DNA of 64,000 nucleotides from Rhynchopus sp. YZ270_cl-10 (GCA_964035575.1 OZ037850.1:888501-952500); one strand, 5' to 3'; shown: positions 41,223-52,420, numbered from the stretch's first letter. Numbers and translations: made by a program. The notes: a model not told the origin generated them from the sequence alone.

Positions 41223-41713
41223 AAATTGCATTCAAACGCAAAGCTTGGCGACCACCTGGGCAGTATTTGCCTAGGTTCTACTTTGCCTTTTTTTCGTTGC
41301 TTAGTTTTTAGTGTCCTGATACAAATACAGACAGCACATTCACACCAACATCAGCTTCCCTTGGAACAGCGGTGTTTTGCTGAGTGATGATTAAGCCACG
41401 TATTTTAACAAAAGTGAAGTTGATAGTACCTTATTTCATTTGCGAAAAAAAAAAAAAAATCATACACCATACAAAAGATTACATCCACCAAACTTTAACT
41501 GTGCCTTACCCGGCTCGAGGGGACACTTTAAAAGGTGCACCCCCGGAAGGCGCTACCTGGATATTATTCCATTCGAAATACTTCACCCCCCTTTTTTTTT
41601 TTCTGTTTATTTTACCTTTGAAAATACCCAAAGGTTTGTGATGCCCAGATGTTACTGCACATGGCGTTTTTCGTAATTTGTGTGTCGAGAAAGTTTTATC
41701 TTTTTTTTTGTGT

Positions 41714-41747
41714 AAGATGTGTGCATACGAGAGGCACATTCATCTTA
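41714..41747 (+). ncRNA. Stem-loop, class B (type copy)
   Basis: AAGATG pairs with CATCTT, TGTGC with GCACA, the loop is ATACGAGAG, and TT is bulged on the 3' side, in the same place as the GA of class A. Confidence 0.75.
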
Positions 41748-41889
41748 GAAGTTTTCTTTTATGTTCTATGCTTTCCCCTCCGCTCTTCAACACAATGCCT
41801 GATACACACCACAATGCGATAGTGCGATTGAAGCAAGGTACTACTGTCTTGCTTTCTTTTATATATATTTTTTTTTTTTGAAAATATCT

Positions 41890-42819
41890 CAGGCTGTATC
41901 CTAATCTGGATTCTGGGACACGTTTTTTCGGCCCGTTTTCAACCTTTTTTTTTTTTTTTCTGGGTTCTGGGACACGCTTTTTTTTTTTTTTTCCGCTTTT
42001 TTTTTTTTTTTTTTTCGTGGTACGTGGCGATTTTTTTAGCCAAAAGAAAGAAAAAAATCGGCCGGCAATAAATTTCCTTCCAGGATATGCACCTGGGAAC
42101 TGGGTTGCATCCTGTACCTTAATTTTTTTTGCCTGCGGCGCCATTTTTCCTTTTTTGCTCCGCAAAAAGGGTTCGTTGAGTGACTTGTATCAATAGCTAT
42201 ATTCGTACACCGTACTCTAATTTTTTTTCGCCTGCGGCGCCATAAAAAAAATGCAGTTCCCTATCAGGGGTCGCGCTGGATTACTACCGACTACCGTAGA
42301 TTTTGGTGATTTTGCTCGGTACGTTTTTCCTTACTAAAACCAGAGAATCTCATATTTCATAGTAAGGGTGCGTTAGAGTGTTTTTACACGCACATGCGAC
42401 CTCACCGAGCAATCGGCTCGCGCAATCAAAAGAAGGCAGGGAAAAGGGAAAAGAAAAAGGCAAAAGTTGGGTACCGTGCGCCTGCGGCGCTCCCTGTTCC
42501 CAGTCAAAACACCACAATTTCATGGTTCTCAGCCTGAAAATGACTATTGTTTACGAGTATGGGTTCATATTTTGCGGAAATTTAAATCACCAAAATTTTG
42601 TACATATGAGCGGAGATGCCCCGCCAACGTACGGGGCCGAAAGCTCGGAATGAGTTTACCGGGCCACATATGAGCGGAGATGCCCCGCCAACGTGCGGGG
42701 CCGAAAGCTCGGAATGGGTTTTTTTTTGTCTTTTTTTTTTTTTTTTTTTTGGGAAAAAAAATTCTGGGACACGACGGGTCCGAAAATGGTGGTTTTTTCC
42801 CGACTTAGGATACAGCCTG
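41890..42819. mobile_element. 930-bp MITE with CAGGCTGTATCC ends
   Basis: The ends CAGGCTGTATCCTAA and TTAGGATACAGCCTG are perfect inverted repeats, flanked by the direct repeat ATATCT (41884-41889 and 42820-42825). TTCTGGGACACG occurs near both ends. The interior has no transposase frame; it has T runs, several CCTGCGGCGC motifs and a 64-bp tandem duplication. The CAGG ends suggest hAT, but the visible duplication is 6 rather than 8 bp. Confidence 0.75.
42602..42722. repeat. 64-bp tandem duplication inside the MITE
   Basis: Two units starting ACATATGAGCGGAGATGCCC differ at about two sites. Confidence 0.8.
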
Positions 42820-42906
42820 ATATCTTTTAAATCTTCTGTTCGAAAGCGACACCTTCTTGTGGAGGTTAGCGCGTCTTACAACACTGCCCTCCCTTTTTGA
42901 AATCCC

Positions 42907-42980
42907 GCTTGATTTTGGCTGAAATTTGGTGGTGTTTAAATATCACCAAAACTCTACCAAATTTCATGCAAAATCAGGTG
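42907..42980. mobile_element. CACCTGATTTT foldback element, copy 2
   Basis: The right end AAAATCAGGTG is intact and the left is TTGATTTT. TGAAATTTGGT and ACCAAATTTCA form an inner inverted repeat around GGTGTTTAAATATCACC. Confidence 0.6.
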
Positions 42981-43479
42981 AAAATAGAGGAATTATTGAA
43001 TTGCGCAGATTCCTAAATTATTTGTGAAGGAAAGGCGTCACACAGGGCACAACCTGGTGCGGCGTTTTCCCCTAACGTGCTCCTTTAATTTAGTTGGTGT
43101 GCGTAGGTTTTTTAGGGGAAAAGCCGTCATCTCAGAGACGAAAAAAAATATGCAAAATATGAGGAAAAGAAAGAAAAAAAGTGGACTCGGCTAATATTGA
43201 GTACGGACCCTAATTATCCACAAAGGTGGGTGATTTAGGAGTCGACAACAACAACAAAATCAAATCAAATTCAATAGATAATGGCTTCTCCTGATGCAGT
43301 GTCAACTGGTAATACCATGATGTACAGAAATGTGCACATACAAAAAGAAAAGAAAGAAAGAAACAGACAGACCATAGGGTCAACCAATAGAACATACTGT
43401 GGATATTTTCAATTTTAATTCAAAAGAATTCAGATGCGGTATGTTTTTTTACCTCATCTCTTCGATTAAATGCCTTCCT

Positions 43480-43570
43480 CCACCTGATTTTCACCAGGCG
43501 CGTATATGACTTTATAGGGCCGTATACGCGCCTGGTAAAGGTACGCTCCTTTTCGCTAAAAATCAGGTGG
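43480..43570. mobile_element. CACCTGATTTT foldback element, copy 3
   Basis: The ends CCACCTGATTTT and AAAATCAGGTGG are perfect. The interior carries its own inverted repeat, CACCAGGCGCGTATA against TATACGCGCCTGGTA. It lies 150 bases before a gene. Confidence 0.65.
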
Positions 43571-43720
43571 TCCCTCCCTCAGAGCAACAATCGAATGTAT
43601 TCTTCTAACCCCTCCCCTTTGCATCAACCCCCTGCCAACAGACACACACCCTATATACACACCCTTCTCAATCTACTCATATCTCCTGTATCTTTCAACA
43701 TACCATCAGGCCTCTTTTAA

Positions 43721-45136
43721 ATGGACGTTCTCCTCCAAGATGTGCAGACTGGAGACTCTGAATGCATGGAGGTGTCTTTAACGGAGACAAGCGAATCGTT
43801 GAAGGCACGTGCCGCGAAGGTGTTTCTTTACAACGAACAGGACCTCTCGTTGGTATGCCAGGGGGTCTCGCTTGACGAGATATCTCCTGCAGAGGCTTTG
43901 GAGGCAAATGCGACCCTGGAAGTTCATGTCTGCACAACACGCTATTTGGGGCTGCTCGCCTCTGGGAAAGGGTTGCTGCAGAACCAACCCTATTGGATCC
44001 GCGCAGACTACGCCTGCGTTCTGACTGCCGTCGAGCAAAACGGTCTTTCCCTTGACGACGCCTCCGACTCCCTTCGCGACAACCGTTCCATCGTTCTTGC
44101 CGCAGTAAACCAAACGGGAGTCGCCCTTCGGTACGCTTCGTTAAAACTCCGATCTGATCCTTTTATTGTTTGCGTCGCAGTTCGTCAAAATGCAAATGCA
44201 CTGTGGTATGCTGGCGCGCTGCGGGGTAATAAAGAATGCGCATTAGCTGCAGTCGGAAAATGGGGGTCATCGTTGGCGCATGCGAGCGAGGAGATGCAGT
44301 GCGACCCGGATGTGGTGTTGTGCGCGGTGAAGCAGGATCTGGCGGCGTTGACGTACGCTGCGCCGGAGATGAGAGGGGACAAAGAGGTGATGCTGTGTGT
44401 GGTGGGGAAGGATGGAATGCGTCTTGCCGAGGCATCTGAAGTACTACAGAACGACAAAGACGTTGCCTTGGCTGCCGTTTCCAACAGAGGGGGCGCGCTT
44501 CAATTCTGCAGCATGCTTCTCCGTAAGGACCGTGACGTTGTCCTCGCCGCATATACCAACAACTCTTGGTCATTTGAATTCGCCCACCGCTCTCTCTGCG
44601 GCGACAAAGAGTTGATGACAAAGGTTGTCTCCCGCGACCCACGCTACCTCAAACACGCCACCCCCGAGGTTTTGTCCTCCCGAGACATCGTTCTCCTTGC
44701 CGTCAAAAGATGGGGCCGTGCCCTAGGGTTTGCCAGAGACTATTTCGGGTCCGACAGAGATATGGTCCTCGAGGGGGTAAAGACAGATGCGGATACCATT
44801 GAAGTTGCAGACCCGAAGTTTTTTGCGGATAGAGAGATTATGGGGTATGTGCTTCGCAGACGGGGGGATATGTTGAAGCATGTGCCCGAGGAGATGCGTG
44901 CTGACAGAGACATCGTTGTTGCTGCAGTAGGGAACTACCCAGGGGCGCTGCGCTATGCTTCGGAAGAGCTGACGGAGGATAAGGCCTTAGTGATTCAAGC
45001 GGTGTCGCGTGATCCGTCTGTCATCGAGTTTGTTGGAAAGACGCTCCGTGCAGATAAATGCATCCAAGAAGTGCACGCAGACGCCCACTCCCGTGCTCGA
45101 GACATGCAAGATTGGATGCATAGGTTGGAGCGATAG
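43721..45136 (+). CDS. DUF4116 repeat protein, longer paralogue, with ubiquitin-like N-terminus
   Basis: The 471-residue product has a ubiquitin-like head (about 1-72: VSLTETSESLKARAAKV, LSLVCQGVSLDE, LEANATLEVHV). About fourteen 25-residue DUF4116 repeats follow, such as DKDVALAAVSNRGGALQFCS and DRDIVVAAVGNYPGALRYAS. It shares architecture with the gene at 29453 but has more repeats, so the two arose by duplication and repeat gain or loss. The function is unknown; a binding solenoid is likely. The leader is 11 bases after AG at 43708-43709. The last unit is cut short by a charged tail. Confidence 0.85.
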   Translation: MDVLLQDVQTGDSECMEVSLTETSESLKARAAKVFLYNEQDLSLVCQGVSLDEISPAEALEANATLEVHVCTTRYLGLLASGKGLLQNQPYWIRADYACVLTAVEQNGLSLDDASDSLRDNRSIVLAAVNQTGVALRYASLKLRSDPFIVCVAVRQNANALWYAGALRGNKECALAAVGKWGSSLAHASEEMQCDPDVVLCAVKQDLAALTYAAPEMRGDKEVMLCVVGKDGMRLAEASEVLQNDKDVALAAVSNRGGALQFCSMLLRKDRDVVLAAYTNNSWSFEFAHRSLCGDKELMTKVVSRDPRYLKHATPEVLSSRDIVLLAVKRWGRALGFARDYFGSDRDMVLEGVKTDADTIEVADPKFFADREIMGYVLRRRGDMLKHVPEEMRADRDIVVAAVGNYPGALRYASEELTEDKALVIQAVSRDPSVIEFVGKTLRADKCIQEVHADAHSRARDMQDWMHRLER

Positions 45137-45394
45137 GCTGGTGGGGGAGGAGGGTCTGTTCGTTTTTTTCCTTAGAAAGAAAGATGGGAATATTTTGATG
45201 CCTGTACCTGTGCTATCTATTCATTGAAAGGCATAATATTATGTTGAAGTACTCCTTAGAATATGGGGTGGTGTTCACAGCAAGGCATTCATCTCTCGGG
45301 GGGTTTCGGGAAAAAAAAAAAAAAAAAAAAAAATGAAGAAAAAAAAAATCTCTACTTTGTGCGTATGCTTGCGTGATGCGATGTTCTTTTTTAG

Positions 45395-45440
45395 TAGGTG
45401 ACTGAGCGACTTCTTGACTGAGAGGCTTAGGTTCATCTTA
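45395..45440 (+). ncRNA. Stem-loop, class A with long loop
   Basis: AGGTGA faces TCATCT and CTGAGC faces GCTTAG (one GT). The loop has grown to 17 bases but still ends in GAGAG. Confidence 0.6.
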
Positions 45441-45877
45441 ACTTTTCTATTTTTGTTGTCGTTGCGTGAAAAGGTGGGGAGGGGAGTGTCATGTTTTCAG
45501 ACCCATGTCGAAAAAAAAATAATAAATTTCAAAAATGTGTTGTATCGTCAGTCCCTTGGTTTTCCTTATAGCAGTACTTAGAAAATTCGGCAAGATTTTT
45601 TTTTTTTTTTTTTTTTGCAGTTTCTTCCCCACCACCACCACCCCTTTTTATTCTTTCTTCAAACGTTATTTTCAATTTTTTTTGGTCCCGCGCGAATGAT
45701 TTTCTTGTCAGATGTGTTCCTGTTGAGGCCTGTTTTGTCTTTATGTTGTGATTGGTCCGTTCATGTGCATCTTGAAAGAACAGACTACAATCTGAGTGCC
45801 CACAACGCGCATTCATCTTTCTAGTGTTTCTTTACCTTCAAACCCAGCGTATTCCTTCCACATTGACGAACATAGTA

Positions 45878-45912
45878 CAGACGTGTGTGTCCTCGAGGCA
45901 CAGTCATCTTTA
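45878..45912 (+). ncRNA. Stem-loop, class B
   Basis: TGTGTC faces GGCACA around CTCGA, then TCATCTTT. Confidence 0.5.
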
Positions 45913-46299
45913 AACTTCTCTCGTTTGGCGAGGGTTTGGTGAGGGTAAAGGTGTGTTCCATTTTTTTTCCACTATTTTTCGTTGTCTTCTATTTTAAAAT
46001 TCTTAAGGATGTGAGTTCGTGAGGCCTCGTTAGTATTGCGCTGCATCTAAGAGGTCTGAGCCAACTTTGCTTTTTTGATAAACAACGTGTTTTTAATTCT
46101 AAAAAGATTGGAGGCAGCGCTGCGGGCAAACAAAACGGATTGAAAAAAACAGAAGCTTGCTTGTTTTCTTTGAGTACTCAATTAACCACAACAACCGTAC
46201 TTTAACACATTTTTTCACCTTTTTGTTTTCCCGGCTTTGAGCGCACAAACAAAATACCCGATATTTTTTGTTTTGTTTTATTTTCCTTGCTTTTTTTTT

Positions 46300-46352
46300 C
46301 AGTGCCTGCGTCCGCCGATGCAAGGTGAAGTGTTTTGCACTTTCAGCTTCTC
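46300..46352 (+). ncRNA. Stem-loop, class D
   Basis: AGTGC faces GCACT; the inside has CTGCGTCCGCCGATG and GGTGAAGTG. Tail TTCAGCTTCTCTTTT. Confidence 0.6.
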
Positions 46353-46641
46353 TTTTATTTTTTCATCGTTGTGACTTTTTTTGACCCTCGTACTTTGCCC
46401 CAAAGATACCCCTCGTGGTTTCGTGGGGACATTCTATCTGACCTACCTCCCTCTTTCTCTTCTTGAACAACGCTTTCGGGACAATACCAAGAGGATTCAG
46501 TTCATTTTTACCAACTTTTTTTAATCATTTTTGCCTCACCCACCACACCCCTCTCCATACAGGCACCTTAACAAAGGGAAACAGAGTTTTTGAGCTCAAA
46601 GCGTTTCTCCAAATCCCCATCCATCTCCTGGGGCAGGAAAT

Positions 46642-48525
46642 ATGGTGAAGCAGGTTGGGAACTGGGTGTTGAGGAGTGTTCTGGGTCATGGGAGCTTTGG
46701 GGAGGTGCATATGGGGACCCACACGGAAACTGGGAAGAAGGTTGCTGTGAAGGTGTGTACGAAGCAAACGCTGGCGAAGGGGCAGGGGCGTGCACTCCTG
46801 CAAAGAGAGATTGCGACAATGAAGGCATTGGACCACGAGAACGTGCTGCGCCTGTATGAGGTGCTTGAGACCACAAAGCGCTTCTACCTGGTCATCGAGC
46901 TGGCCACCAACGGAGAGCTCTTCAGCCTCATCAAGAACAACCGGGGCTTCGACGACGTGACCGCAAGACGGTACTTCAGACAGCTCCTCGAAGGCGTCTA
47001 CTACTGCCACGCACAGGGCGTTGTACACAGAGACCTCAAACCCCAGAACCTGCTTCTCACAGCGAACAACACACTCAAGATCGCAGACTTCGGCTTCTCT
47101 CGCTTCCAAGACCTCGATGAGAATGGGCAAGTGTCCAAGTCCATGCGTCTCCAAACGCAGTGCGGTACCCCCAACTACGCAGCCCCAGAGATCTTCCTCG
47201 GGCAAGGCTACGACGGATTCAAAACAGACATCTGGGCGTGCGGGGTCATCCTCTACGTCATGCTCTCGGGGGGGACCGTTCCGTTCAAGCCTGCGAGTGG
47301 TAACGGCTTGCAGGGGGTCATCATGGCCATTGTACAGGTATGTTTGGTGTTAGATGTGGCATGTGGGGCATTTGGGGTATATTGTTGGTGTTTGCACTTA
47401 TAACTTCCATTTATTTTTGGCTATCTCAGTCATTTTTGGGTGAAGCGTGTCCACGATTGAAAGGTCGTTTGTATCAACACCACCATCAACACACCTCACC
47501 AACAGGGATCGTACAACGTGCCGTCGCACTTCTCGCAAAACGCGACAAACATCATCCAGCGCATTCTAGTAACAGAGCCTGCAGACCGTGCAACGATGCG
47601 TGAGCTGCTGCGGCACCCCTATGTGCGCAACGACGAGGAGGCACCGGCTAACTTTGAGATCCCGAAGATTGTTGTGTCGGAGGACCAGGTGCGGAACTCG
47701 ATTGTGCGTACGTCTGATGAGGAGGACGAGACTGCACAGCAGCAGCACGCGACACAGGCACGGCGCACGCCGTCGCCACTGGGACGGCAGCAGGCGCCGT
47801 CACCATCGATTCTGACGGGTGGACGTCCACCGCAGCCTCCACGCTCCGTGAGTCCGTGCTCGCCAGTACGCGACAAGAGACAACGTGGTGCGACCTTCAC
47901 CCAGCACCACGGCGTCAACCTCGGCCAGCTCGACGTGGAGCCGCTCGGGAAGCCGCAGAAGCAACACCAGGACCCGGTGTCGCTGCTACAGTCGTCGCCA
48001 CGCAGCCCGTCCGCGTTGCTGGGCGACGCGCAGGGCAAGAAGACAAGCTTCAACACCCTGGGCGGCAGTGCTGGTGGTAGTCCTGCTATGGACCTAGGTG
48101 GCCAGCCACGTGCCCACTCACCCACCTCGCCTGCCGTCACCTCGCCAGTCTCTTTGACTGGTGGGGGTTTCTCGGGGCTGGGGTCCACGACTTCATCGCT
48201 TGCATCGACCCAGGTGAAGAATAAGTCACGTTCACAAACTGTTGTTGTGGGTGCAGGGGAGTCGCCACATGGTGATGCTTTAGTTACGGGGAGTCCACCG
48301 GAGGCTGGCCCAGGCCAAGCAGCACGCACAGCGCACGTCTTCAAACGAAAGCATTGGCACACACCTAAGTGTTGCTTCTACTGCGGCAAATGGATCTACG
48401 GAGTAGGCAAACAAGGCTTCTCTTGCATCCACTGCGAATGCCCTGTGCACGTCAAATGCGTGAACTCCTCCTTCCAAAACTCCTGCTGCGAACAATACAA
48501 ATCGAGGCCGCAAAAAGGGTCATAG
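46642..48525 (+). CDS. CIPK/SNF1-like protein kinase with C-terminal C1 domain
   Basis: Exons 46642-47337 and 47506-48525 give 571 residues. The kinase domain (about 8-270) has GHGSFGEV, VAVKV, HRDLKPQNLLL, IADFGFSR and the activation segment CGTPNYAAPEIFLGQGYDG, close to SNF1/AMPK and plant CIPK kinases. The intron joint (IMAIVQ-GSYNVP) restores subdomain X. A proline/serine/glutamine-rich linker follows. Residues about 510-562 form a C1 zinc domain (H-x12-C-x2-C-x13-C-x2-C-x4-H-x2-C), which in other proteins binds diacylglycerol or acts as an adaptor. A CIPK-type NAF motif was not seen. This kinase-linker-C1 order is unusual for the group. It could be a substrate of the CaMKK-like kinase at 11867, which is only inference. 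Confidence 0.86.
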
Positions 48526-48705
48526 GGGTTAAAAAATGGGGGGAGGGTGGTTCGATCAATGTATTTCTGTTCTGTATCGGTGAAAAAATGGGGGGGAGGG
48601 GAGAATGTTGGGTGTGTTTTGCTACACGTCGTTTGAAGGGAAAAGAGTTGTAAGTTTCCTCGTTTTTTTTGTGTGTGCGATCTTCAAAGCTTTGGAAAGT
48701 GTTTT

Positions 48706-48744
48706 AGTCACTACCGACGTGCACGAGGTTTGGGTTCATCTTAC
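48706..48744 (+). ncRNA. Stem-loop, class A (diverged)
   Basis: GTGCACGAGG and TTGGGTTCATCTTACC are recognisable after the kinase gene; the 5' arm is poor. Confidence 0.35.
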
Positions 48745-49619
48745 CAACTTTCTATTCTTTTTCATACTGTGCAAAGTATTATGCCTACGGTACAGTAGGC
48801 AGGTGATCCACGAGTAATGCTCCTTCAGGTTCATCCACAATGCGGTCTTGTGTCTCTAAAATATGTGTGTGTGTGTATTTGATAACAGATTTAGAGTGGG
48901 CAACGCCTGACCGGAGTATAGCCCATTTATGTGTGTGTATTGTGCAGTAAGACGCATTGATCTTCCAAGATTTTGTATTTTTTTTTTTTGTTTTATTTGT
49001 TTGCTCTTCTCCGACCATTATTTTTACATGACACATTCGCTCTTTTTGTCTCAAAAGCAAATCCCAAAATCCCTGAGGTGAGCGGGTCTGACCCAACTCC
49101 TGAGGGGAAATAAATGGGGTGTATATCTTTGGGGCCAGTCTTGCCTTGACTCGGCAGGGAGTCGATAGAAGGCGTGTAGGAGAGGGGTATTGTACCAAAT
49201 GTCGCCAACTCTCAACGTTTTTTTTTTTGTTTTTGTTTTTTTTTTTTTTTTTTTGCACATCAAGTTTTTGACAAGAAAATAGAAACGGCATACAAGCGTG
49301 TTTTGTTTTTATCACACCACGATAAACCCCAGAGCGGAAACAAAAAAAAACACAAAACAGAAAAGAAAAGAAAAACAACAACTCGTGGAGATAACCGAAA
49401 AACACGGTTTTCAATAGTTCAATCCACCATATCCTGTCGTTTCTATTTTTGTTTTCATTTTTTCTTGATCAGAAAGTATATGAATTTAGTTTCCATATTT
49501 CAATGATAAGGGGTTTTGTGGTGTTATGTGAAAGGAGGTCTTGCCAGGTTACTGCGAGAGATACTTCCAAAATTCGTGTAAAAGCTTGAGTGCTTTCCCG
49601 TTTTTTTTTTTTTTTTTTT

Positions 49620-49654
49620 TTAAGATGACCATTGTCTGTGAGGCCTTTCATCCT
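49620..49654 (+). ncRNA. Stem-loop, class A (diverged)
   Basis: AAGATGA faces TTCATC with inner GGCC-type pairing (ACC against GGC) and GTGAG before the second arm. Confidence 0.35.
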
Positions 49655-50838
49655 GCAATATTTTTTTCTGTGTTTATTTGGATCCATCAACGCGACCTAG
49701 CAAAACTGATTGAGATTTGCTTATTTTGTTTTGGTGCGTCGTTCTTTCCCCCCTTTTTTTTTTATGTGTTTGTCGGCCCTTTTCCCACCTGTTGACACCG
49801 ATTCAGCAGTAATCATAGTGTGACGGCAAACCTGTTGGGGAGGTAGATCGGTCATCCACTCCTTTTGTTTTCTTTTTTCTTTTTTTTTTTTTGAAAAAAG
49901 GGTTTTCCATTTGATCGAAATTGTAACCTTTTTTGCTTTTTTTTTTTACTCATCTTAGACATCTTTCTGCACAAAAATCCTCTCTTCCCAATATTCCCCA
50001 AAAAAAAGTCCCAAAAAAAAATCAGTTTTATTGTATTTACTGCTGATTTAGTTCTCAAAGCACCACCTCTGACTTTGGTCAGTTGGGTGTCAAAAACAAA
50101 ACCCCTCATACATTTTTTCAAAATAAAATGCACCTTTTTTTTTTATTGATCTCCCCGACGCGCTTTTGATAGCTTGTGCGATATTACCTTAGGGTACCGT
50201 GTGTGGTGTTCCGCAGTTGCCATGCAAGGCAGTGCAACCCTCCCTTTCCCCCTTCAGCCATCGCAGCAAGTATTTTTTCGTTTTTCTTTTTTCAACAACA
50301 AATAAAAAAAAGATTGGATGTATCTGTATTGGGGTGATTTGGGGTCTTTTTTCCCCCAGCCACATAAATTCACAACGAGGTGGGGAAAGAAACACATGCG
50401 ACTCACCGAGTGTGAATTTATGTGAATCGATAGTGATTTTTCCTGGAAAAACAAAAAGGACTCCAAATCACCCCACTGTACAGAACGTCCTTTGTACTTT
50501 CCCTTCTTTTGATGGGAAATCATGCGAAACTGATTTATTTTCAAACTGCACCCCATGTAGTCGTGTACGCTGACTACCAGTAATGTTTCGGCAGGCACTT
50601 GGAACCTGCCTCTTTGCTTTTTCATTTTTCATTTTTCGTGTTTTATTTTTTTCAAGCCCCACCTGAAAGCCATATAGCCTTGGTCACTATACACTGACAG
50701 TGTGAGATTTTTTCTCTCCAAAGACGGCTGGTGCGAAACGAGTCCGCCAAAGAACTAGAGGATTGGTTTCCCATTGCCCATCCTATGTGTCCCGCGGGTG
50801 ACATCTTTTCGTACTGAACTATACCAAATTACGATCAA

Positions 50839-50874
50839 AAGGGCGTAAGCACGAGAGCCTTAGGTTCATCTTAC
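50839..50874 (+). ncRNA. Stem-loop, class A
   Basis: GTAAGC, loop ACGAGAG, CCTTAG, then GTTCATCTTAC and a T run. Confidence 0.5.
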
Positions 50875-51479
50875 ATTTTTTTTTTTTTTTTTTTTTTTTC
50901 ATTTGTTCAAGTTTTACTCCCAAGGTGACCACACACCAGAGGATTATAGTTACCTGGATAAACGTTTCTTTACTTTTTTTCGTTTAATAACACCGTTTAT
51001 GCTCGGTGTTGATGGATTTTTTTTGCTCATTAATTAGTCTCCCAACCCCTCCAGAAGTAAATGTAATGTACATCTTTTTGAAAAGGAGTGCATGCCAATT
51101 TGAGCATTTTTTTTTTAAAGGTTACCAAGGCACCCTGTGAGCTTAGGGCATCTTTAGTACACAAAAACCTGCCATTATTTCCCCCCTTCCGTCGGACAAA
51201 AAAAAATCATCTTGAAAAAAAACACAGCTGACCTTCCCTCCCCTAATCCACCTCCCCCCCCATTCACTGCAATTAAAATTGCCAGCGATAGCTTTTCCCC
51301 CTATTTTTTTTTTCTTTCCAGCAATTTTTTTGTTTTATGGTATACACCCTGAGGAAGCCTCATTCACTAATCCAAGAGTACCACGATGGAGGGGGGTTTT
51401 TTTTTTTCTTCGGTTTTCTGTCGCGTAAATATTCCATTTTAATGAGATTCAAAGAGGGCTCTAATTTCTCCCCCTTTTT

Positions 51480-51510
51480 AGATGAACACGAGTTTTCTGT
51501 TCATCTTACC
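51480..51510 (+). ncRNA. Stem-loop, class A-like, nine perfect pairs
   Basis: AGATGAACA pairs fully with TGTTCATCT. The helix sequence differs from the consensus on both arms; the loop keeps CGAG. Confidence 0.65.
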
Positions 51511-51526
51511 AAAACCTCTCTATTGA

Positions 51527-51636
51527 GTACCGTATTCATACAAAAATTATCAACCAATATGTTCTACCTTTTTCAGAATTTTTCTGGAAATTCAACCTTT
51601 TTTTTACGGTCAATAATTTTTGTACGAATATGGTAT
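51527..51636. mobile_element. Foldback element with about 27-bp inverted ends
   Basis: Left end TACCGTATTCATACAAAAAT, right end complement TACCATATTCGTACAAAAAT; the match continues through TTAT and ACC with few differences. The total is about 110 bp, and no duplication was identified. Confidence 0.6.
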
Positions 51637-52420
51637 TTGGTACACCCTTGGAGGCTATTCTTCTGTGAATAGAAGATATACAGAATTTTTTTTTTGTTGA
51701 AAAATGCATTTGTACGATAACCGATTGTGATCAATAAGTGGCCAAAAAAAAAAAGCAACAGAGAGGCCAATCATCCTATCTAAAAAAAAATTTCTTTTGA
51801 TTCGCACGTTCTCTTCCTTTTTGTCACACCCCCACCCCTTCCCTTCCCATCTCAGTCAGTTCAGTTCTGTGCAATTGTGAACAAATGCAAAAACAAAAAA
51901 AAAAAACAAAAAACCACTCCATCTTCAAGGCCAGGGTGGATTCATTCTAGCCCAAAATCGGGGTGAGTCGGGGTGTCAAAAAAAGAGGGTTATGGGGAGG
52001 GGTAAAACGACAAACCAACAACAAAAAAAATGACAATTTTGCGTGACTCCGGCATCACATAGACGTGTGTAGTATCTAAGTGGAGCTCCTATCCTTAGGA
52101 TCCACTAAATACAACCAAGTTTTCACAAAAAAAATGCAATACGCGAGGATATTCTGTTCCACTTTGTTTTTTTTTTGGACCTTTTTTTTTTTGTGGTCCC
52201 GCTTCGGTACATTTGGGGGGGTTTTTTTTCACTGATACGAGAAAAAAAAAGACTCTTTTTTTTTCCCCCCTGTCAAACACAACAAATTGTCAATACTTGA
52301 GAATCAGAAAAGCTTAGCACACTCAACGCTATAGCAACATCACTTACTATCTCCTTCTGTCCATCCAACTCTCCAAAACAGAAACTACACACTTTTTTTT
52401 TGAGCAAATCCACCCACAAA

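Larger units (their letters stand above)
36994..43720. other. Long repeat-rich spacer
   Basis: This 6.7 kb stretch has class A, B, C and D stem-loops, three foldback elements with CACCTGATTTT ends, repeats F and G, a 930-bp MITE and one possible small gene (39779). Confidence 0.6.
45137..46641. other. Spacer with class A, B and D stem-loops
   Basis: Stem-loops lie at 45395, 45878 and 46300; the rest is T- and A-run rich. The right end from 46380 is pyrimidine-rich and leads to the kinase's trans-splice AG at 46561-46562. Confidence 0.6.
48526..52420. other. Long T-rich spacer
   Basis: This 3.9 kb stretch has class A stem-loops (48706, 49620, 50839, 51480) and a foldback element (51527). Minus-strand frames such as 48785-49414 are run-rich and not convincing. 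Confidence 0.55.

Noticed and set aside
41740-42165. 141-codon minus frame rich in lysine
   Set aside because: It is made of homopolymer runs at the end of the 930-bp MITE.
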